5,544 nt of DNA from JBCDBH01 sp039184055 (lineage in GTDB: Bacteria; Acidobacteriota; Thermoanaerobaculia; Multivoradales; J023): NCBI GenBank assembly GCA_039184055.1, contig JBCDBH010000390.1:1-5544 (forward strand), read 5' to 3'. The notes under the pieces are model-generated. The model ran no database searches, was not told the origin of the DNA, and saw only the letters and a list, made by a program, of their open reading frames with translations. Shown here in pieces: positions 1 to 5,544 of the stretch; position 1 is the stretch's first letter; each line of letters opens with the position of its first letter. Both the position numbers and the translations under genes were made by a program.

Positions 1-180
1 ACCGACGCCGAGCTTGCCGCGCTGCCCGCGCACCCCGCCGGTATCGCCACCGTCGCCGACGACGTGCTGAAAAGCATCAGCGGTGGCTGCGGCAACGTCA
101 CCGCCTGCGACGTCTGTCCAGTAGCGTTCTGCACCAGCATCGAAGTTTCGTGCGTCCCACCAGGGATGGGCTGCCCCTGA
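1..180 (+). CDS. lanA: Class II lanthipeptide precursor, mersacidin/lichenicidin-type leader (5' partial)
   Basis: This is the 3' end of a precursor peptide gene, read in frame 1 to a TGA at 178-180; 59 residues are visible. The first 29 are the end of a leader closing with SISGG (cleavage expected after base 87). The remaining 30 are a core that starts CG and ends GCP. The leader matches the complete precursor at 482-712 at 21 of 29 positions, including LPxHPAGI and SISGG. By that alignment about 19 codons lie off the left edge. The core has six Cys (core positions 1, 7, 10, 15, 22, 29) but only four Ser/Thr (5, 16, 17, 21), so at least two Cys cannot be in lanthionines. LanM (883-4158) is the expected modifying enzyme. 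The leader family is known for type 2 lantibiotics; bioactivity cannot be read from the sequence. 'lanA' is the generic class name. Confidence 0.88.
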   Translation, partial: TDAELAALPAHPAGIATVADDVLKSISGGCGNVTACDVCPVAFCTSIEVSCVPPGMGCP

Positions 181-197
181 TTTGAGACACCTGCCCA

Positions 198-223
198 GCT
201 CGTCGATCTCGCGATCGGCGAGC
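198..223 (+). terminator. Hairpin just after the first precursor gene (terminator or attenuator)
   Basis: An 11-bp stem pairs 198-208 with 213-223 around a four-base loop (TCGC). One pair is a G-U wobble (203 with 218) and the rest are Watson-Crick. It begins 17 bases after the first precursor's stop codon. No run of T follows (the next bases are CACCTTATC), so it is not a textbook intrinsic terminator. It could instead attenuate read-through or protect the 3' end of the short precursor mRNA. A stem-loop after a precursor gene is common in lanthipeptide operons; the exact role here is inference. Confidence 0.5.
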
Positions 224-274
224 CACCTTATCTGAACCTCACGATTCGCAAACACATCCAGGCAAATCAGCAAT

Positions 275-291
275 TTACGCACTCATTACGC
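275..291 (+). promoter_or_regulatory. 11-bp-spaced direct repeat, candidate activator site
   Basis: The hexamer TTACGC occurs at 275-280 and again at 286-291, 11 bases start to start, or about one helical turn. The second copy ends three bases before the -35-like TTGACT at 295. Direct repeats with 11-bp spacing next to a -35 element are typical of sites for OmpR/PhoB-type response regulators. No such regulator is in the window, so the assignment rests on layout alone, and a chance repeat in AT-rich DNA is possible. Confidence 0.3.
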
Positions 292-294
292 TTA

Positions 295-326
295 TTGACT
301 CAATTCACCCTCACAACTGATACTAT
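295..326 (+). promoter_or_regulatory. Candidate sigma-70-type promoter for the second precursor gene
   Basis: TTGACT at 295-300 matches five of six bases of the -35 consensus. Downstream, GATACT at 319-324 (spacing 18) or TACTAT at 321-326 (spacing 20, preceded by an extended -10 TG at 318-319) could serve as the -10. The promoter sits in a distinctly AT-rich stretch: bases 241-330 contain 35 G/C in 90, while the flanking genes are strongly GC-rich. Transcription would begin near 330-335, leaving an untranslated leader of about 150 bases before the ATG at 482. In that leader (about 335-468) I see only weak short inverted repeats and no recognisable riboswitch. The whole 181-481 gap has no credible ORF. 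The first precursor gene and this one may therefore be transcribed separately. Confidence 0.45.
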
Positions 327-469
327 TTATCTGTCAATCCATCCCTGATCGAGCCGAACCACCGTCGACCGACTCTCACCTGGATTGTTGGAGACGAAAG
401 GCACGATCGCTGCTCGTCTACCGCTAGGGGCCGGGAACGAGCCCAATCTTTCACAGCCCCAACGACGAT

Positions 470-474
470 AGGAG
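470..474 (+). promoter_or_regulatory. Strong ribosome binding site for the second precursor gene
   Basis: AGGAG lies seven bases upstream of the ATG at 482. It fixes the start of the precursor and contrasts with lanM, which has no comparable site before its ATG at 883. Confidence 0.8.
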
Positions 475-481
475 AATACTC

Positions 482-712
482 ATGAAAAAAATCGACGTGA
501 CCCGCGCTCTCCGTGACAGCGAGTATCGAGCCAGTCTGACCGAGGCCGAACGCGCCACGCTACCCGAGCACCCGGCCGGAATCACTACGGTTGCGGACGA
601 AGCGCTTCGCAGCATCTCTGGGGGCTGTGGTCCGTCCGTGGTCGACACCTGCCCGCCAGCTCCCACTACCCCGGCCTATAGCTGCACGATCCCGATGTGG
701 ATCTGCCCCTGA
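482..712 (+). CDS. lanA: Class II lanthipeptide precursor, mersacidin/lichenicidin-type leader (complete)
   Basis: A complete 76-residue precursor: a 48-residue leader and a 28-residue core. The start is set by AGGAG at 470-474. The leader shows the hallmarks of the mersacidin/lichenicidin type 2 family: D5, R8-A9, D12, Y15-R16-x-S18-L19, an acidic patch, L27-P28, P31-A32-G33, then SISGG at 44-48. The core begins CG and ends ICP. It has four Cys (core positions 1, 9, 20, 27), six Ser/Thr (4, 8, 14, 15, 19, 21) and seven Pro. The conserved Gly-Gly implies cleavage after base 625 by a C39 peptidase-type LanT exporter not seen here. The core lacks the exact mersacidin lipid II motif CTLTxEC, so lipid II binding should not be assumed. 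It is a paralogue of the gene at 1-180 and lies 170 bases upstream of lanM in the same orientation, so the two are probably co-transcribed. 'lanA' is the generic class name. Confidence 0.93.
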   Translation: MKKIDVTRALRDSEYRASLTEAERATLPEHPAGITTVADEALRSISGGCGPSVVDTCPPAPTTPAYSCTIPMWICP

Positions 713-749
713 TCTCTAGAGACCTCCCCAGGCTTCTAGCATCCTAAGA

Positions 750-792
750 ACGGATCTGGCGTCGCGTCGCAAAAACGAGACGCCAGATCCGT
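750..792 (+). terminator. Perfect 14-bp stem-loop between precursor and lanM (attenuator)
   Basis: The bases 750-763 (ACGGATCTGGCGTC) and 779-792 (GACGCCAGATCCGT) are perfect reverse complements. Two more pairs (765 with 777, 766 with 776) can form past a single G-A mismatch. The loop includes five A. The stem starts 37 bases after the precursor stop. The following bases (CTCACGAAC) contain no T-run, so full intrinsic termination is doubtful. A partial terminator or mRNA-stabilising stem between lanA and the modification gene is a known arrangement, giving excess precursor over enzyme, and it is the best reading here. Confidence 0.68.
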
Positions 793-882
793 CTCACGAA
801 CAAACATCAGCCAAGCCAGAAGCTTGACAAGCGCAATGATGCACCTCTGCTCTGTCTCGATTAGACGCTATCCTCGTTTCCC

Positions 883-3800
883 ATGACTTCACCCGAGTTC
901 CATCCTTGGTTCCAGGCCTCGACGCTGGTCGAGCGTGATGCCCTGTTGCCTGCGTCTCCGGCTGATCTCGACGTCGACCTGGCACGGAAACGACTCGAGC
1001 GCTGGCGGCGTGAATCGTCTCTTCTCGAGGACCCGCGGCTGGCTTTTCGCTTGGCGCAACAAGGTCTCGATGTCGAACGATTTCAGACGCTCTTGGGAAG
1101 CTCCGCGCCCGACGAAGCCGAACCGCCCGCTTGGTTCCGAAAGCTCGAGAGTATCTACCGACATGGCTCGGAGATGGACTCGATCTCGATACCGATCCCC
1201 GAAGAACAAGGCTCCGATCCGGATCGTGTCTTCATGCCGATCGTCAAGCCCTTGCTCGTCCATGCTTGGGCCGAGCTCGGCGACCGACTTCCATCGACCG
1301 GTCCAAGCGAGCTCGAACCGTTCGCCGAGCTTTGGTTTGCTCCCCTGCCCCGACAGCTGCTGTGGATGGTGTCGCGTCCCCTGATCCTCGAGCTTTACAT
1401 CGCGCGTCTGGAAGGGCAGCTCGAGGGCAATACACCAGAAAACCGTTTCGACGACTTCATGGCCCGTCGCACAACTGTCGAAGGTTCTCTTGCGTTCTGG
1501 GCCCAATACCCCGTGCTCGGACGAATGCTCATCACCCGCGTCGAGCAATGGCTTACCATCGGTGTCGAACTGGCGACTCGCCTGGCGACTGACTTTGGAG
1601 AGATCGAAGCGACCTTCGCCGACGGCGCTCTCGGCACGCTTACCGAGCTCGAACCAGGCATGAGCGACCGCCATCGCGACGGCCGAACCGTTGCCCTGCT
1701 CGGCTTCTCCTCGGGTACGGGCATCGTCTACAAACCACGCTCGCTCGCCCTCGACGTGGTGTTCCAGTCCTTCCTCGATTGGCTGAACGAACGAGGCATC
1801 GAACCACGGCTCCGCGGTCTCACCGCGCTCGACCGCAACCACTATGGCTGGGTCGAGCGTGTCGCACCCGCTCCCTGTACGAGTCGAGACGAGATCGAGC
1901 GCTTTTATGCTCGCCAAGGCGCATATGTGGCGATTCTCTACGCCATCGAGGCCACTGATTTCCACCACGAGAACCTGATCGCGGTCGGTGAGCACCCGGT
2001 GTTGATCGATCTCGAAACGCTCTTTCAGCCGATGATCCTCGCCAGCGATGCACCCGGCGAACAACGCAATCCCGTCGCCAGCACGGTCCTCCGGAGTGGC
2101 CTGCTGCCACGACGTATGTGGGGCGAAGCGGGAGCCGACGGGATCGACTTGAGCGGATTGGGCGCACGGCAAGGTCAGCGCACACCGATGCGTCGACTGA
2201 CCCGGATCGGCACCGACGAGATGGGCTTCGAAGACGGCTTCACGGATCTACCGGTCGGCGATCACCTTCCCTCGCTGAACGGTGAACAGGTTCCCCTGTG
2301 GACGATGAGCGACACGATCGTCGAGAGTTTTGCCGCCACCTATCGCAAGCTTCAGGCTCTCGCTCCCGAGATCCTCGAGTCGTGGATCGATCGCTTCGGA
2401 GACCTCGAGATCCGTATGATCATGCGGCCGACCGGAATCTATGCACGTCTGGTTCACACCAGCTTTCATCCCGACTATTTGCAGGATGCACTACACCGCG
2501 AGCGACTCTTCGACAAGCTCTGGCTCGATGCCGAGCGTTTCGCCTACGTGCCTGCACTGATTCCCGCCGAACGACGTGATCTTTGGCGTGGTGACTTTCC
2601 ACGCTTCCTGACCCGGTCCGATAGTCGCGATCTTTTCGATGGCGATGGTGGGCGGATCATCGACGCGCTACCCGAAACCGGGATCGATTCCATACGGCGT
2701 CGGCTCCAAACCCTCGACGAGGATGACCTCGAACGCCAGCTCACCTTCGTCCAAATGTCGTTGGCGGCCGAGCGGCCGGTCGACCCCGAGCCGAGAGACG
2801 ACGACCCTCGCGCCTTGCGCCCGCTTCCCTACGCCACGTCGCCCCTGGTCCGCGACGAGCTCTTGAGCGCCGCGGAGCGTATCGCCCAGACGCTCGAACG
2901 ACTGGCTCTCCGTTCCGACGATTGGATCTCGTGGTTCCATCTCAAACCCGGACAAGACACGCCCTTTCTCCTCGCACCCGTCGACTACGACCTCTACAAC
3001 GGCACCATGGGCATGGCACTTTTCTTTGCCGAAGTCGGGGCGGCCACGGATCGAGCTCGCTACACCGATCTCGCTCGGCTCATTCTCGCCACGACACGTC
3101 GATTGGTGGAAGCGCCCACGGCGAGTCGAAGCATCGGTCCACACTCGGGTCTGGCGGGTTGGCTATTTGGCCTCACCCATCTCGGCGTACGCTGGAACGA
3201 ACCAGCCCTGCTCGACGAGGCCGAGACGGTGCGTGATCGGATCGTCGAACATATCGCCCAAGACGAAGGCCTCGACGTGATCGCCGGAGCCGCCGGTACG
3301 ATCGGTGTCCTTCTCGAGCTTCACAAGCACCGACCTAGCCCCGAAACGCTGGCGGTCGCGGTCGCCTGTGGTGAACACCTCCTGAACCGCGCCGAGACGC
3401 AGGAAACGGGCATCGCCTGGCGGCTGGTCGCGGTGGCGGAACGACCTCTGACCGGTTTCGCGCATGGCGCGGCGGGTATCGCCTGGGCCTTGGCTCGGCT
3501 GGCGAAGGCGAGTGGTCAGCGTCGTTTCGACGCGGCGGCGCGAGCCGCCGTCGCGTACGAGCGGTCGCTCTTCTCGACCCGACACGACAACTGGCCCGAT
3601 CTACGACTCGACCGGCGAAAAGACGGCGATTGGTCGTATTTTCATGCGTGGTGCCACGGCGCCCCCGGGATCGGCCTCGGACGTCTCGACCTGCTCGACC
3701 TGTGGCCCGACGATCGCGACGAGCTCGAGAGCGAAGTCCGTGCCGCGATCCGCTCCACCCGCGAGCACGGTTTCGGTGGCAGCCAATGCCTATGTCATGG

Positions 3801-4158
3801 AGATTTCGGCAATCTCGAGCTGCTGACCCGAGCCGCCGACCATCTCGAGGATGCCGAGCTCGAACGAGACACCGCCGAACTGGCGGCGCGCATCGTCGCC
3901 GGAATCGATCGTGACGGGTATCGCTGTGGCTCGAGCAGCCGCGCTGATCTTCCAGGCCTGATGACTGGACTCGCGGGTATCGGCTATGGGCTGTTGCGGC
4001 TCGCGGCACCCGAGTCTGTACCGTCGGTCCTCATGCTGGAAACGCCGTCTTCACAACGGCACCACGCTGGGCACGAGAGCAGGACGAGCGATCACGGCGC
4101 CCCGGCCGCGTCACCGCTGAGCGGTCCGACCAGCGCCCACTCCTCATCGCTCGGTTGA
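883..4158 (+). CDS. lanM: LanM bifunctional lanthionine synthetase
   Basis: A 1091-residue class II lanthionine synthetase that phosphorylates and dehydrates Ser/Thr in the precursors, then adds Cys thiols to form (methyl)lanthionine. It is probably cytosolic. The N-terminal dehydratase (DUF4135, roughly 160-540) shows residues that match CylM by motif and spacing: D262/H264 (SDRHRDGR), K284 (IVYKPR), D359/H361/N364 (TDFHHENL), D376/E378 (LIDLETL), and R511 with T517 (RMIMRPT) for phosphate elimination. The C-terminal LanC-like cyclase (roughly 675-1044) has a likely D703 (DYDLYNG), H861 (GFAHGAAGI), and zinc ligands C924 (WCHGAPG), C971 and H972 (CLCHGDFGN). All key residues are present, so it should be active. 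ATG 883 is the only start in frame after the TAG at 862-864, and the N-terminus aligns with the family, but no Shine-Dalgarno precedes it. Family homology ends near residue 1055 (VPSVLMLETP). The last 36 residues are a low-complexity tail that runs into the convergent DegV gene. Confidence 0.97.
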   Translation: MTSPEFHPWFQASTLVERDALLPASPADLDVDLARKRLERWRRESSLLEDPRLAFRLAQQGLDVERFQTLLGSSAPDEAEPPAWFRKLESIYRHGSEMDSISIPIPEEQGSDPDRVFMPIVKPLLVHAWAELGDRLPSTGPSELEPFAELWFAPLPRQLLWMVSRPLILELYIARLEGQLEGNTPENRFDDFMARRTTVEGSLAFWAQYPVLGRMLITRVEQWLTIGVELATRLATDFGEIEATFADGALGTLTELEPGMSDRHRDGRTVALLGFSSGTGIVYKPRSLALDVVFQSFLDWLNERGIEPRLRGLTALDRNHYGWVERVAPAPCTSRDEIERFYARQGAYVAILYAIEATDFHHENLIAVGEHPVLIDLETLFQPMILASDAPGEQRNPVASTVLRSGLLPRRMWGEAGADGIDLSGLGARQGQRTPMRRLTRIGTDEMGFEDGFTDLPVGDHLPSLNGEQVPLWTMSDTIVESFAATYRKLQALAPEILESWIDRFGDLEIRMIMRPTGIYARLVHTSFHPDYLQDALHRERLFDKLWLDAERFAYVPALIPAERRDLWRGDFPRFLTRSDSRDLFDGDGGRIIDALPETGIDSIRRRLQTLDEDDLERQLTFVQMSLAAERPVDPEPRDDDPRALRPLPYATSPLVRDELLSAAERIAQTLERLALRSDDWISWFHLKPGQDTPFLLAPVDYDLYNGTMGMALFFAEVGAATDRARYTDLARLILATTRRLVEAPTASRSIGPHSGLAGWLFGLTHLGVRWNEPALLDEAETVRDRIVEHIAQDEGLDVIAGAAGTIGVLLELHKHRPSPETLAVAVACGEHLLNRAETQETGIAWRLVAVAERPLTGFAHGAAGIAWALARLAKASGQRRFDAAARAAVAYERSLFSTRHDNWPDLRLDRRKDGDWSYFHAWCHGAPGIGLGRLDLLDLWPDDRDELESEVRAAIRSTREHGFGGSQCLCHGDFGNLELLTRAADHLEDAELERDTAELAARIVAGIDRDGYRCGSSSRADLPGLMTGLAGIGYGLLRLAAPESVPSVLMLETPSSQRHHAGHESRTSDHGAPAASPLSGPTSAHSSSLG

Positions 4159-5544
4159 TAAAACGCCACGCCGACCGTTCCAGGTCCGGCGTGGGTACCG
4201 ACACCCGGACCGATATCCGACATGATGAGCTCGTGAACGTCGAATCGTTCCTGGATCAGCTTGGCCAGCCGATCCGCCCACACCGGCGCCTTGGCGTGCG
4301 CCACGCAGGCGACGATCGGTTGCTTCGGATCGATCCGTTGTGCCATCAGCTCGACGATTCGAGGATGAGCCTTGCGACCGCCACGCACTTTGTCGATGGA
4401 GTCGATCTCGCCGTTGACCGCACCGAGAATCGGCTTGATGTTGAGCAGCTTGCCGACCAGCGCTCGAGCCTTACCGACCCGACCGCCACGGACCAGATAA
4501 TCCAACGTGTCGACGACGAAGAGCAGCTCGATACGGGGCGCGAGCTGCCGGAGTCGTTGCGCGATCGTAAAGACCTTCTCGCCTCGCAGCGCCATCCGCG
4601 CCGCCGCCAAGACGAGCAAACCGGTTCCCACCGAAACATTGTTGCCGTCGATCACTTCCAGCGCGACGTTGTGACGGGAAACGGGTAGCTCGAACGTACG
4701 CGCCCCTTCGAGGGCCGCGTGTTGCGCCTGGACGAAGGTCTGCGACAGTTTGCTACTGATATGCACCGACACGATGTCCTGGAATTCGACCACTTGCTGA
4801 TACGCGGCGAGAATCTCGGCGGCGGTCGGAGGCTCGGTTTCGGGATCGGTGGGTTCGGTCTCGAGCAGCTGGTAGAAGTCGCGCGCCAAAATATCGACAC
4901 CGTCGCGAAAAGTCGAGTCACCGAATTTGACCGACAGCGGCACCACCTTGATGTCGTGCTCCCGAATCAGACTCATGGGTAGATCCGCGCTCGAATCGGT
5001 CACCACCGCGGTATGCGAGCGTGGCCGATGCAGGGTCACCGCGCCTCGCTCGACGAGCTTGGCGAGTGCCTCGGCCACCTTGCCGTCCGGTCCCGGCAAG
5101 GCGTCGAGCAGATCACCGACCGTATGGCAATCGTCGATCACTTCGAGCAACGCGCGCTGCCCCGTGGTCAGCTCGCCCGATTGCAGCGCCACCCCCGTGT
5201 CGACCCTAACGAATACATGGCGATCGGGCAGCTCGGTTTGGGCGTCCTCGAGCGCTCGGATGATCAGGTCGTCGAATCGAACATCGAGAAAACGGTCGGT
5301 GGTCGGAGGCGGACCGAGCACGACGCTGAACGTGCCAGCGCGACGACGGACCAAGCGATCGATGACCTTGGCGCCACGCACCGAGCGCGCCGCCGACGCG
5401 AAGACCTCCCCACCCCGAAGGTCGACCCAGGTCTTCTCGACCTGGAGCCTTGCGTCGAGACGGAGATCGTGCAGCCCACGCAAGACGGTCACCAAGGGTG
5501 TGAAGACCGCATCACCGACCAACGAGGTGAGCTCGACATTGGGC
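4092..5544 (-). CDS. DegV-family lipid-binding protein with N-terminal DUF4388-like region (5' partial)
   Basis: The stop is at 4092-4094. The frame is still open at the right edge, reading PNVELTS before the TTG at 5520-5522, so that TTG is probably internal; numbering below counts from it. About residues 1-95 resemble DUF4388/PATAN (hydrophobic helix, RGGEVFAS strand-turn, then RRRAGTFSVVLG). Residues 116-165 look like the small winged-helix segment that often follows. Residues 171-456 are a DegV/EDD domain: TDSSADLP (175-182), ISSKLSQT (255-262), LDYLVRGGR with R348, and GTHAGPG with H444. DegV proteins such as FakB bind a fatty acid for phosphorylation by a FakA/DAK-type kinase. The usual TSQP segment appears here as TEPPT (229-233), an unusual substitution. 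A DAK-type domain could lie off the edge, but none is visible. The gene converges on lanM and overlaps it by 67 bp; it is probably the cluster boundary. The DegV call is firm; the DUF4388 call is moderate. Confidence 0.88.
   Translation of the reverse strand, partial: PNVELTSLVGDAVFTPLVTVLRGLHDLRLDARLQVEKTWVDLRGGEVFASAARSVRGAKVIDRLVRRRAGTFSVVLGPPPTTDRFLDVRFDDLIIRALEDAQTELPDRHVFVRVDTGVALQSGELTTGQRALLEVIDDCHTVGDLLDALPGPDGKVAEALAKLVERGAVTLHRPRSHTAVVTDSSADLPMSLIREHDIKVVPLSVKFGDSTFRDGVDILARDFYQLLETEPTDPETEPPTAAEILAAYQQVVEFQDIVSVHISSKLSQTFVQAQHAALEGARTFELPVSRHNVALEVIDGNNVSVGTGLLVLAAARMALRGEKVFTIAQRLRQLAPRIELLFVVDTLDYLVRGGRVGKARALVGKLLNIKPILGAVNGEIDSIDKVRGGRKAHPRIVELMAQRIDPKQPIVACVAHAKAPVWADRLAKLIQERFDVHELIMSDIGPGVGTHAGPGTVGVAFYQPSDEEWALVGPLSGDAAGAP

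Noticed and set aside
132..153. Possible mersacidin-like lipid II motif (CTLTxEC) in the first core, where CTSIEVSC is seen
   Set aside because: The spacing is one residue longer, and the Glu is not directly before the Cys as in the motif. The similarity is too loose to claim lipid II binding.
392..460. Short inverted repeats in the leader of the second precursor mRNA (AGACGA/TCGTCT and GGGGC/GCCCC)
   Set aside because: The stems are only five to six base pairs, do not enclose the Shine-Dalgarno, and match no riboswitch I recognise.
451..666. A 71-residue minus-strand open frame over the second precursor
   Set aside because: It is a shadow of the precursor gene, whose start, Shine-Dalgarno and Gly-Gly leader are clear.
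824..829. A perfect TTGACA (-35 consensus) upstream of lanM
   Set aside because: No acceptable -10 hexamer lies 15-19 bases downstream (847-854 is GC-rich, CTGCTCTG), so a separate lanM promoter is not supported by the sequence.
889..2172. A 427-residue open frame on the minus strand opposite lanM
   Set aside because: It lies entirely within lanM, whose catalytic motifs are unambiguous. Its protein shows no recognisable family pattern. Long antisense frames are common in GC-rich genes.
3335..4009. A 224-residue Arg-rich minus-strand open frame within the lanM cyclase region
   Set aside because: The composition is dominated by Arg, Ala and Gly, as expected for a shadow frame of GC-rich coding DNA, and it overlaps the zinc-binding motifs of LanM.
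4044..4060. Short inverted repeat GCCGT/ACGGC between the LanM family end and the DegV stop
   Set aside because: A five-base-pair stem with a seven-base loop and no T-run on either side is too weak to call a bidirectional terminator.
4166..4194. Hairpin CCACGCCG/CGGCGTGG shortly after the lanM stop, with a short T-run on the minus-strand side
   Set aside because: It lies inside the conserved DegV coding region, before that gene's stop, so a minus-strand terminator here would truncate the gene. On the plus strand no T-run follows. It probably reflects coding constraint.
4155..4688. A 177-residue plus-strand open frame opposite the DegV gene
   Set aside because: The opposite strand encodes the conserved DegV motifs across the same bases. 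No ribosome site or family signature supports this frame.

Overview
The window holds part of a class II (LanM-type) lanthipeptide biosynthetic locus, ending at a convergent housekeeping-type gene. GC content is high in the genes, and codons such as CTC, GAG and CGA are heavily used. The right-hand gene carries a DUF4388 (PATAN)-like region fused to a DegV domain. Both features suggest a high-GC Gram-negative, most likely a myxobacterial or other deltaproteobacterial lineage. That placement is an inference from gene style, since no taxonomic marker is present.

Layout from left to right: (1) the 3' part of a first precursor peptide gene (1-180), entering from the left edge; (2) a 301-base gap with a hairpin directly after the first gene, then a markedly AT-rich stretch with promoter-like elements and an 11-bp-spaced direct repeat; (3) a complete second precursor gene (482-712) with a strong Shine-Dalgarno sequence; (4) a 170-base gap dominated by a perfect 14-bp inverted repeat; (5) a complete lanM (883-4158) with the expected dehydratase and cyclase catalytic residues; (6) on the opposite strand, the 3' part of a DegV-family gene (4092-5544, continuing past the right edge), whose end overlaps the end of lanM by 67 bp.

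How the genes work together: both precursors have a mersacidin/lichenicidin-family leader ending in Gly-Gly. LanM would dehydrate Ser/Thr in the core peptides and couple the products to Cys to make lanthionine rings. A Gly-Gly leader is normally removed by a LanT-type C39 peptidase/ABC transporter. None is in this window, so it must lie to the left or elsewhere. The DegV-family gene is probably the chromosomal flank and not part of the pathway.

The most interesting signal is in the two precursors. Their leaders are near-duplicates and their cores look different at first sight. When aligned, the cores share one scaffold with the same Ser/Thr-to-Cys spacings (5, 5 or 6, and 8), and the first peptide carries two additional cysteines. 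This predicts a shared three-ring pattern with different decoration.
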